NCBI GenBank assembly: GCA_942492625.1
Contig: CALOFM010000048.1
Coordinates: 1-64,000, forward strand
Reading direction: 5' to 3'
Length of the DNA stretch: 64,000 nt
Source of the DNA: Thiosymbion sp942492625
GTDB taxonomy: Bacteria; Pseudomonadota; Gammaproteobacteria; Chromatiales; Chromatiaceae
Made by a program: the position numbers and the translations under genes
Part shown: positions 1 through 6,311 of the stretch, piece after piece
Position numbering within the stretch: the first letter of the stretch is position 1
How the letters are laid out: each line of letters begins with the position of its first letter
Notes under the pieces: model-generated
The model's database searches: none
What the model was told of the DNA's origin: nothing
Seen by the model: only the letters and a program-made list of their open reading frames with translations

Positions 1-23
1 TAGAGGTCTTGGAACCTCATACA

Positions 24-125
24 CGTCAAGAATCAGGCGACCACAAAACCGCGCTTGAACTGACGTGTGAATCACCGCAGAGCTCGACGCGCGGTTTTGC
101 GGTCGCCTGGAATCACTTGTTGGGC
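24..125 (-). other. degenerate integron attC site
   Basis: A long imperfect inverted repeat (arms GGCGACCACAAAACCGCGC near 36-54 and its complement near 91-109) lies just downstream of the minus-strand gene at 141-678. The gene-proximal end carries an R''-type core (GCCCAAC on the minus strand, 119-125). The distal R' core (GTTRRRY) cannot be found, so the site has probably lost its recombination end. It matches the other sites in this array in arm design. Confidence 0.6.
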
Positions 126-140
126 CTGTGTTGCCATAGT

Positions 141-678
141 TTAAAATCTATCTTCTTGACATTTGCCATCAAGCGGCATGGGATGGGTATGATTATCGAA
201 TCTATCCAGCATTACTTTGCCCAAATCCGATGCCAATAAAAGGGAGAATTCACGACATAACGAATCATAGGCATCGGCTACCTTTCTAATATCTTTTTTG
301 TAGTTGCTAAGGTGAACATCCATATGCCCACATACGACAGAGTCCCATATAACTATATTTCTATTGCAAATGTGCGCCATTTTAGAGCAGAAAGACAGCT
401 CATACGTGTTTGTTTGAGAGCGTAGCCTTTCCACCAACTCCGTAGTATCAACGTCGCCGTTAGATATTACGTCATCGAATAGGGTATAGAACGATTTGTA
501 CCAATTTACGCTCTTGAGACCCATGCTAAAGAAATCATTGAATCTACGTCGATACTCGTGATTGCTAATAAGTGGCCCTACGTGTTTGACATGGCCAACA
601 GATCTATTATCACTTGCCCAGGCCAACGGCGCACTTCGCAAGGGCTCGATCAATTTCTTCGTTAGTTATGGAAAACAT
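141..678 (-). pseudogene. integron cassette gene, unknown function, one frameshift
   Basis: Second cassette of the block leading away from attI. Reading begins at ATG 676-678 (MFSITNEEIDRALAK...), about 20 bases inside the cassette boundary, but this frame stops after 22 codons. A second frame continues from about residue 23 (SDNRSVGHVKHVG...) for some 160 residues to the stop at 141. The two frames join sensibly if one base has been lost or gained near 610-620. I recognise no family; the sequence is hydrophilic with no signal peptide or membrane segment. It ends against an attC-like repeat, as cassette genes do. Base composition is AT-richer than the core genes, which suggests transfer. It is either a pseudogene or contains an assembly error. 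Confidence 0.6.
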
Positions 679-697
679 GTGCGGCACATTCTAATAG

Positions 698-772
698 GCC
701 CAACGCTGCAAATAACCGGACCAAAAAAGACGCTAGCCTTTTTTCGGTCCGTGTTAATTTGCCTTGTTAGCT
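698..772 (-). other. integron attC site (75 bp)
   Basis: Minus-strand core sequences are AGCTAAC (766-772, next to the gene at 801) and GTTGGGC (698-704). Between them a near-perfect inner palindrome is centred on TAGC, with arms GGACCAAAAAAG and CTTTTTTCGGTCC. Layout and spacing fit an attC recombination site belonging to the 801-2092 cassette. Confidence 0.85.
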
Positions 773-800
773 GCATTCGGCCTGTTATTTAAGAAAGGCT

Positions 801-2092
801 TCATAATTTGCTTACCACTTGGCACGCTCGCCGATCAATGAGTTTGAGTGCTTCTTTGTACCTGCTCTTTATTGATGCGTTGCCTGATATTCTTCTATGA
901 AGTGCACTTTTCCAGCACCCGCAAGCTACCATGAGTGAAATTTCCCTTGGTGAAAAAGATTCAATCATTTTTTTATAGTAAGGTTCTGCTGCCCATGAAA
1001 CTCCATAGCCGTTTCCGATAAAGCAGCACTGATTGCTTGCACATATGATTCTTGCGCTGTTTCCGGAACTTCCCTTGCTGTGAAAGCTCTGCAGGCCTTT
1101 CAGCGAATGGAGCTCATTGTAAAAATTATTGAGCCCCAAATGGGCTGAGTTAAGACGTTCAATTGCACGAGAAAATACGGCGTGCTGTTCAGATTCATTA
1201 AGAAGACCCAGCAGACCCAATTTCTCAAAGTACTGTTGCGACGCCGTGTGGCGTTTTTCGTCTCCTTTTGCCAAATACTCGGAGTGTTTGTTTATAAGAT
1301 CTGACTTTACTGATGCGGTAAAGCCTTCCTTCAATGAATCACAAATATCCAGTGCGTTAAGCCGCGCAGGCTCAGGGGTATTTGGATCGCAATATATCCC
1401 ATGCGCCATTCCAATAAGCAGCTGTCTTTGTGCGTCGTGAGTTTGCGCAAGACGTTCTACCCAAATCTGGGCCTGACCACCAGAAAAACGACCCGCTTTA
1501 AGGGCGGTTATATATGCGCTTATATTTACTCCTTTAGGTGATGATGACTCCCCAAGAGCATATTTAGTGCATCTATTAAGGAATGTGACAAATTCTCTGT
1601 CATTGATTTTTCCGAGTGTTGGATGTGCAGCAGAGAAGTTGTTTCTGACGTCACGGCATTGATCCAAAAGAAGAATCCGTCTTCATTGATAAGGTTCAAT
1701 TTCAGACAAAGTTCTAGCAGCCTGCTGTCCTGCAATTCAAGAAGATGTTTTTCTTCAAAATCAAACTCAAGAATTTGAGCAACTACTGGTAAGCCGAAAT
1801 TTCTAACTTTGTCGCGCAAGTGGAGTATGGCTGCATTCCAAGCATAATTTACTGCGCCATCAAATAAGCCTGTGCTAACCGCAACGCACATTCGTGCTAT
1901 TAACTCCCCCTCTCAACTCCGGAGGTATTTGCTTGAGTTCCCTTGGAAGATCTTTCCATGCATATTCGATTTCTTCATCGCTAGCGAGCATATCTCGCGG
2001 AATGCCGAGAGCAGCAATTCGTTGATAGCCGGCATTACTTGTTCCGGCAACGAAGGAAGCTTTGGTTCTTCGTACTTAATCAATTCTGCCAT
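801..2092 (-). pseudogene. first integron cassette: HEPN-like protein gene, three frameshifts
   Basis: The natural start is ATG 2090-2092 (MAELIKYEEPK...), preceded by TAGGA at a good distance and about 25 bases inside the cassette boundary. The coding frame then changes three times: after about codon 11 (an A missing in CCAAAG), in a G5 run near 1905 (one G too many), and at a TTTTGG near 1667 (a base missing). Joined, the protein is about 425 residues. In the middle it has ...DQCRDVRNNFSAAHP..., an R-N-x5-H motif typical of HEPN RNase domains, preceded by the usual helical LCLKLNLI segment. HEPN proteins are often toxin or anti-phage RNases, so the cassette may once have been a defence gene. 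Family assignment rests on this motif and its context only. Being cassette 1, it lies directly under the presumed Pc promoter. Confidence 0.6.
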
Positions 2093-2114
2093 TGTTATTT
2101 CCTACTGGTTTTGC

Positions 2115-2206
2115 AGCTAACAGTGTATTAGACGGACGTCCGAAATTATAGACATAGACGGACGTCACGAATTATCTACATAGACGGACACAAAATCTCG
2201 TGTATA
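2115..2206 (-). promoter_or_regulatory. attI-like region with three 26-bp tandem repeats and probable Pc promoter
   Basis: The cassette junction core reads GTTAGCT on the minus strand (2115-2121). Immediately outside it lie three head-to-tail 26-bp units starting at 2129, 2155 and 2181, each beginning TAGACGGAC (first two TAGACGGACGTC). Integron attI sites carry integrase-binding direct repeats here. A minus-strand TATAAT (2145-2150) inside unit 1 could be the -10 of Pc, reading into the first cassette 25 bp away; no strong -35 is seen. The exact 26-bp period is directly visible; the attI role is inferred from position between cassette 1 and the intI 5' end. Confidence 0.7.
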
Positions 2207-2224
2207 CTGCGCATATGTACAGTA
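2205..2224 (+). promoter_or_regulatory. LexA (SOS) box upstream of intI
   Basis: TACTGCGCATATGTACAGTA keeps the full LexA signature TACTG-N10-CAGTA (CTG 2207-2209, CAG 2220-2222). It sits about 70 bases upstream of the integrase coding remnant, between it and attI. SOS control of integron integrases by LexA is established, so this identifies the region as an intI promoter. Confidence 0.88.
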
Positions 2225-2293
2225 GCCGCACCTGAAGACGGACGGGTCGCCGGTGCACAACAGACAACTGTCACGGAAACAGCAGGTTAGGAC

Positions 2294-2401
2294 GTGAGCG
2301 TACAATAGTCAACAGCTCCGAGCCAGGTTCAGCAGCGGTTTTGGGATAAGTATCTGAAATGTCTGCATCAGGAAGGCATCAAGCATCCGTTTGATCAATG
2401 G
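2294..2401 (+). pseudogene. intI: integron integrase gene, 5' remnant
   Basis: From about 2309 the plus strand encodes QVQQRFWDKYLKCLHQEGI followed by KHPFDQW, the conserved N-terminal core-binding segment of IntI tyrosine recombinases. A GTG at 2294-2296 with AGCAGG upstream could be the start, but TAG (2306-2308) interrupts the frame at codon 5. The coding sequence is cut at 2401 by the 320-bp inverted-repeat element; the catalytic domain (R..HxxR..Y) is nowhere in the window. Orientation, divergent from the cassettes and facing away from attI, is the standard integron layout. The integrase is dead in cis; any cassette movement would need one in trans. Confidence 0.8.
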
Positions 2402-2403
2402 GA

Positions 2404-2723
2404 GGGTCTGCTCGGGATACGTGTAATTTTTTATCACTTCAGTGTGCCACCGGGCTGTGGCTGATACATCAGTCCGAGAATGTGCACCTTTTTCGAGTCA
2501 CTAACAGCGTAAATAACTCTTTAATATCAATTTCTTATTTGCTTGAAGGCAACCCCTTTTTCGGACACCCCTCTCACGTTGGGGCTGTGGTGCTGGATGG
2601 CCCAATCCGCGTTCCAAAAGGCATAAAGAAACATGAAACAATCCAGATGAGAGGCCTATTGTCTAGTAAAAACAGTGAGTTAGAGAATGTGATAAAAAGT
2701 ACACGTATCCCGAGCAGACCCCC
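2404..2723. mobile_element. 320-bp element with ~34-bp terminal inverted repeats (MITE/TIME-like)
   Basis: The left end (2404-2437) and right end (2689-2723) are near-perfect inverted repeats starting GGGTCTGCTCGGGATACGTG. The right copy begins GGGGG when read inward, which resembles Tn3-family ends (GGGG start, ~38 bp), so a Tn3-derived miniature element is possible. It has no transposase. One open frame (2398-2781) crosses it but resembles nothing I know. Its left flank is the IntI codons for FDQW; its right flank is an attC R'' core (GTTAGGC on plus, 2725-2731). No 5-bp target duplication is visible, so deletion or rearrangement probably accompanied insertion. Confidence 0.7.
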
Positions 2724-2725
2724 AG

Positions 2726-3139
2726 TTAGGCGAGATTTGCGCCGGCTATCAGAGCTTCTGGAACGATTATTTTGTCGATGATTTCTTCTATGGCCTCAAG
2801 TGTTGATTCTGCTACGTGAATCTGGCCTGCAGAGTATTGACTGGACGAGATGGCGGGTTCCGCAGCAACTTGTTGATAGGAAGCGACTCGATCAAGAGCC
2901 TTACGTAACGTCGACGCCCGTGGGCGCCAGAACGTAGCGGGGAATGAAAAGATGCCGCGGCGCATAGCAGCCACTCCTATTTCCTTGCCATTAAGCCGAA
3001 ACAAATATAGTAACGTTTGGCTGTTGCTTGGGCCTTTCCATTTAAGGCAATGCTCAATGAGCTTGCCGTGGATGCGTTGTACCGATCCGCTTTCGTCATG
3101 GCGTATCAGATCCGCTAATAAGTCTTCTTTTGCTCCCAT
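2726..3139 (-). CDS. integron cassette protein, unknown function (137 aa)
   Basis: This is an intact frame from ATG 3137-3139 (MGAKEDLLADLIRHDES...) with AGGGGC upstream. The start is about 20 bases inside the cassette boundary at 3159, and the TAA stop lies inside the attC core GCCTAAC at 2725-2731, the classic compact cassette layout. The remainder of its attC has been replaced by the inverted-repeat element. The protein is soluble, with a helical C-terminal part (AESTLEAIEEIIDKIIVPEAL); I recognise no domain. It is one of only two cassette genes here without a frameshift. Confidence 0.6.
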   Translation of the reverse strand: MGAKEDLLADLIRHDESGSVQRIHGKLIEHCLKWKGPSNSQTLLYLFRLNGKEIGVAAMRRGIFSFPATFWRPRASTLRKALDRVASYQQVAAEPAISSSQYSAGQIHVAESTLEAIEEIIDKIIVPEALIAGANLA

Positions 3140-3158
3140 ATCTTGCCCCTTTTCAAGC

Positions 3159-3264
3159 GCCTAACGTTCTGGCGAGCCGGCCCAATACCGCGCTTGTATT
3201 GACTTTGATTATTGCGACGAACTGCGTGCGCGGTATTGGGTCGGCGCTGCGCCAGTTGTTAGGT
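3159..3264 (-). other. integron attC site (106 bp)
   Basis: Cores GCCTAAC (3159-3165, plus reading) and GTTAGGT (3258-3264) bracket arms GGCCCAATACCGCGC and GCGCGGTATTGGGTC. The long unpaired centre is AT-rich. The HNH gene's stop codon lies within the gene-proximal core. Confidence 0.9.
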
Positions 3265-3881
3265 TTTCTTCAGGCTGAGGAGCCTTGACAAACCATCCCA
3301 ATCGTCTGTGATCGGTTGAAACTGCCTTGGATCGAGACAATGGACTTCTTCTAGCAACCAAACGTTGCGCCCATACTGGCAGGGTCCGCATGCGGTAACT
3401 AAGTTACTTTCATCATTTGTACCACCTCGGGCGTATGGGACGATGTGATCCATCGAGGCGGTGAGAACGGCAAGGCCAAAATGCTGTTCGTCGTTCGTGT
3501 TTCCGGAACGGACAGCATGCGAAACAAAGTCAGCGAAGATTCTTCGTGCTTGTTTTATAACAACGCGAACCTCGCAGAATCTGCACCGGTACCCATCGCG
3601 TGCAAGACTCTTTCTTGTCAACGCTACTCCGGGCATTCTTGGCTGCTGGCTCTTGGGAACCCTTTCAAAAACAGGTGTCAAATTTTGCCCATGTATCTCG
3701 GGGTTTACCGGACCCGCTACGGAGTTAAAGAATTCGCGGAGAGCACGGATGTCGGCGGCCAAGAGCTGGTCGGCGCAAAGTTGCTTTTTTCACCGGACAA
3801 TAGCGCGGCTGCGGCGTCGGATAGAAGGTCGGCAGCTTGCGCGAATTCTGGAATTGGTTCTCGAAAGCAGCGGCGAAGCAT
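3259..3881 (-). pseudogene. HNH endonuclease cassette gene, one frameshift
   Basis: ATG 3879-3881 opens MLRRCFREPIPEFAQAADLL..., near the cassette boundary at 3891. In a six-A run near 3790 the frame must shift (one A short) to continue as KQLCADQLLAADIRALREFF.... The C-terminal half, from about residue 95, is a clear HNH domain: a zinc-type CRFCE, then MDHIVPYARGG followed by TNDESNLVTACGPCQYGRN. HNH domains cut DNA; cassette-borne HNH proteins are common and may be restriction or defence nucleases. An internal TTG at 3762 could in principle start a shorter protein that keeps the HNH fold. Broken as read; a restored A would give about 206 residues. Confidence 0.75.
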
Positions 3882-3890
3882 TACCGTTCA

Positions 3891-3996
3891 ACCTAACGTT
3901 TAGCGTACCCGGCCCAAAAATGCGCGCTGATTAGCTTGCTTCATGGCACTGAGCTCGACGCGCATTTTTGGGTCGGGGTGACTGCTTTTGTTGGCG
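3891..3996 (-). other. integron attC site (106 bp)
   Basis: Cores are ACCTAAC (3891-3897) and GTTGGCG (3990-3996) in plus reading. Between them are complementary arms CGGCCCAAAAATGCGCG and CGCGCATTTTTGGGTCG. It matches the 3159-3264 site in length and arm design. Confidence 0.88.
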
Positions 3997-4342
3997 ATCT
4001 ATTGGGCCTGGCCCGCATTTCGTCGAACGATGGCCTGGGCTCAGTGAGTAGGAAGAAAACTCTCCCGTCGATGTGTCGATAACACCTCCGAAAGCTGCAC
4101 CCTGAAGAAAACGTCCGGTCGTGTTGTCGATATAGTTGCCTCCGCCAACTGGCGTAGCTGGAACTCCATTAACTAAGAGTCGGGGTTGCGTTGAACTCGT
4201 GCGGCTGCGCCATTTCCTGAGAGCAAACCTTTTGGCCATTGATATACCTGTATCCTTTGCCCTTTGCGCACCGCTTGGCATCAGCGCCGGTGCTAAAAGC
4301 AAACAGAAGACAAACTGACAAAATGAACAAGGACCGATGCAT
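3931..4342 (-). pseudogene. small secreted cassette protein gene, frameshifted
   Basis: ATG 4340-4342 follows a good AGGAGG. It starts a signal peptide (MHRSLFILSVCLLFAFS, then TGADA) and a short mature part (KRCAKGKGYRYINGQKVCSQ...). That frame stops at 4169. An overlapping frame carries on with a compositionally similar tail (LLVNGVPATPVGGGNYIDN, then TTGRFLQGAAFGG...), so one base has been gained or lost near 4180-4200. The second frame runs through the attC to 3931, which suggests a further shift; a third frame would stop at 4041. It looks like a small periplasmic or outer-membrane-associated protein of unknown role. Confidence 0.55.
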
Positions 4343-4479
4343 AATGTGCCTCCTAGAAAATACTGAACAATGAGTCAAAGACTAGCAGTAGAAACGGCGC
4401 ATCGTTCAGGTCGTCTTGGCTAGTCCGCGGCAAAAATGCGCAGTAGACGACGCGCCAGATCGAGTTGGGTGGTTGCCTG

Positions 4480-4559
4480 CGCTAACTTCGCAATTAACAG
4501 GCGCCGCGCTTTTAGCGGCGTCCCTTGTTGAATTGCCTGGTTAAGAGGCATTGTTAATC
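4480..4559 (-). other. short integron attC-like site
   Basis: Minus-strand R' core GTTAGCG (4480-4486) and a GATTAAC-type core (4553-4559) enclose a compact GC-rich palindrome (GGCGCCGCGCTTTTAGCGGC). This resembles the short attC sites of mobile integrons. The gene-proximal core is less certain than in the other sites. Confidence 0.65.
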
Positions 4560-4588
4560 AAGACTCTGATTCGGCTTAGGAAGAAGCA

Positions 4589-4969
4589 TTAGCGCTGAAT
4601 ACAATCAAATACTAAATATTCAACGTCAACCTCCTCATACTCTCCATTTTCATTCTTATGAAAGAATTCTGGCTGAGTTGCAGCGTTTACGGCCCAGGAT
4701 ATGGCGCCGCCTCCCTTCGATTTTGTTCTTATCCAGCACGTTCCGCTTGATTCTCTAAAATCACTTACATTGTTATAACACTCACTAACTGTAAATAGTC
4801 TCCCATCATCACCCTTTACGGCATCTATCCGTACAACACTACATGCCTCAATTACAAAGCCTTTACATACATTGCCTCTGATTTCACCAACCGCACAATA
4901 TTCCGCACTAGCTGGAGTTGCCATGAAGCACGTCGATAAGGCGAATATTATGAGTGATCTTCGCATCAT
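4589..4969 (-). CDS. small secreted cysteine-containing cassette protein (126 aa)
   Basis: The frame is intact from ATG 4967-4969. It has a clear signal peptide (MMRRSLIIFALSTCFMATPA, then SA) followed by a mature part starting EYCAVGEIRG. Cysteines at about residues 25, 35, 43, 64, 78 and 124 could form disulfides in the periplasm. The stop codon lies about 30 bases before an attC-like core and the start is just inside the next cassette boundary. I recognise no family. Codon usage is AT-richer than the chromosome to the right, which supports acquisition. Confidence 0.65.
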   Translation of the reverse strand: MMRRSLIIFALSTCFMATPASAEYCAVGEIRGNVCKGFVIEACSVVRIDAVKGDDGRLFTVSECYNNVSDFRESSGTCWIRTKSKGGGAISWAVNAATQPEFFHKNENGEYEEVDVEYLVFDCIQR

Positions 4970-4979
4970 TTCTCTTGCC

Positions 4980-5065
4980 CTCTAACGCCGTGCTAACCGG
5001 CGGAGCAGCAACGCTGCGGAGCGTCCCGGTGAGCGCAGCGAACGGTGTTGAGCACATTGTTAGCT
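4980..5065 (-). other. integron attC site (86 bp)
   Basis: Cores CTCTAAC (4980-4986) and GTTAGCT (5059-5065). Arms share the segments GTGCTAACCGG and CGAACGGTGTTGAGCA with the 5845-5932 site, to which it is about 80% identical. Such related attC sites are typical of cassettes gathered by one integrase. Confidence 0.9.
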
Positions 5066-5072
5066 GTTTTCA

Positions 5073-5832
5073 TCAAACGTGATCTCGACTAATGGGCCTC
5101 GCCTTATTTGACGGGGCCCGTTCCGAACCGCCGGGAACGGTTTCTTTTTCCGAACTCTCTTTCCAGATGTTATCGATAATGGATTGCTCAATCTGCCTTG
5201 TTTGCTCCGCTACACCGATGAAGTAACAATGAGGGCTGCGAAGCGCATATGAGAAGGAGATAATGTGAGGTAGTACCAGGGTATCAGAATCTCTGAATCC
5301 ATCGTAAACGAGGCGATCGTTGCGGCCTAAAATATAACTCGTGCTTATTGCTCGATATGTTCTGTGCGTGTATTTACTCAAATCACTATAAAGTGACGTC
5401 AAACTTTCCGATTGTTCCTCACCATGATATTTTTTGACAAAGTATCTGAATCTTCGGTGTGGGATAACTTCACATTTTTATACCACTTTACTAAATCGCT
5501 TTTCGCTTCTTCTCCTCCGAGCATAAAGTATGCTGACATATCTAATGTTTCTGCGGTATCTCGAAAAAGACGAGATGCTATTCGATGTCTCTTTGAGTCG
5601 ATAAGGTTTGGGGCGTCATTCAACGCCTCCAAACCATCTACTTGCAGCGGCAAACAGCTTTTGCTACCGATTTTTCATTACGGGTAAATGCTTGATTTTT
5701 GCTGAGTAATGTTCTTTTAACTTCTTCAGCACATTCTGGGCTTCACGCGAAAACTGTTCTTGGCCTTTTCCGTACTCATACGGCTCCTGATAAACCTCAT
5801 CTGTTTTTCTGATCCCATACAAAACTAGGCAT
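5073..5832 (-). pseudogene. integron cassette gene, unknown helical protein, multiple frameshifts
   Basis: ATG 5830-5832 (MPSFVWDQKNR) opens at the cassette boundary but stops at once. Consecutive frames then give DEVYQEPYEYGKGQEQF..., then RLFRDTAETLDMSAYFMLGG and more, and finally LTSLYSDLSKYTHRTYRAI..., each ending where the next begins. At least three single-base changes separate them. Joined, the protein would be about 240 residues, largely helical, without signal peptide. The paired RLFRDTAETL...LVKWYKN and LSKYTHRTYRAIST segments recall DUF5677/HEPN-like helical proteins, a weak resemblance only. Non-functional as read. Confidence 0.5.
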
Positions 5833-5844
5833 GTTCTTTCTTAC

Positions 5845-5932
5845 AGCTAACGCCATGCTAACCGGCGCGAACGGCAACGCTGCGAAGCGTCCGAGTGAGC
5901 GATAGCGAACGGTGTTGAGCATTTTGTTATGC
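5845..5932 (-). other. integron attC site (88 bp)
   Basis: Cores AGCTAAC (5845-5851) and GTTATGC (5926-5932) flank arms containing GCTAACCGGCG and CGAACGGTGTTGAGCA. The stop codon of the GNAT gene lies in the GCATAAC core. Confidence 0.9.
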
Positions 5933-6311
5933 AATATCCGCCACCATGATTACATCTAAATGTGTTTCGCTACCCATTTGGAAATGAGTTGTTCCTATTT
6001 CTTTGAAGCCATACTTTGAATAGAATTTTTTCGCCCTGCTGTTCCCGCTATAAACACTAAGCCAGATAGCGTCTACCGCTTTTCTGAACATTCTTTAAGC
6101 GCCTCTGAAACAAGCTGCTTTGATGCCTGGTACCATGATATTCTGGAAGAACATACAACCTTTGAAGTTCAGCGAAGTTCTTTAAATCAGATTTATAGGG
6201 ACAGCTACTACGATACTTCACTACTATCAAACCAACCAATGAACTATCAGATTGGGCACAAGTGACAAATATTTCATTATTTTCTACAAGAATTTGAAAC
6301 ACAGATTCGCT
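5927..6311 (-). pseudogene. GNAT acetyltransferase cassette gene, 5'-truncated and twice frameshifted
   Basis: Three consecutive frames reassemble into the C-terminal two thirds of a GNAT N-acetyltransferase. These are SLVGLIVVKYRSSCPYKSDL then KNFAELQRLYVLPEYHGT; ASKQLVSEALKECSEK; and AVDAIWLSVYSGNSRAKKFY then SKYGFKEIG. The core beta4-alpha3 acetyl-CoA-binding region (LQRLYVLPEYHGT...ASKQLV) and the C-terminal NSRAKKFYSKYGF motif are characteristic. Shifts lie near 6125 and 6080. The N-terminus is cut off at 6311 by the IS66 element, and I could not find the missing part beyond it. The substrate is unknown. Confidence 0.75.

Noticed and set aside
2129..2206. Short CRISPR array
   Set aside because: The 26-bp units are contiguous without spacers, and their position at attI explains them better.
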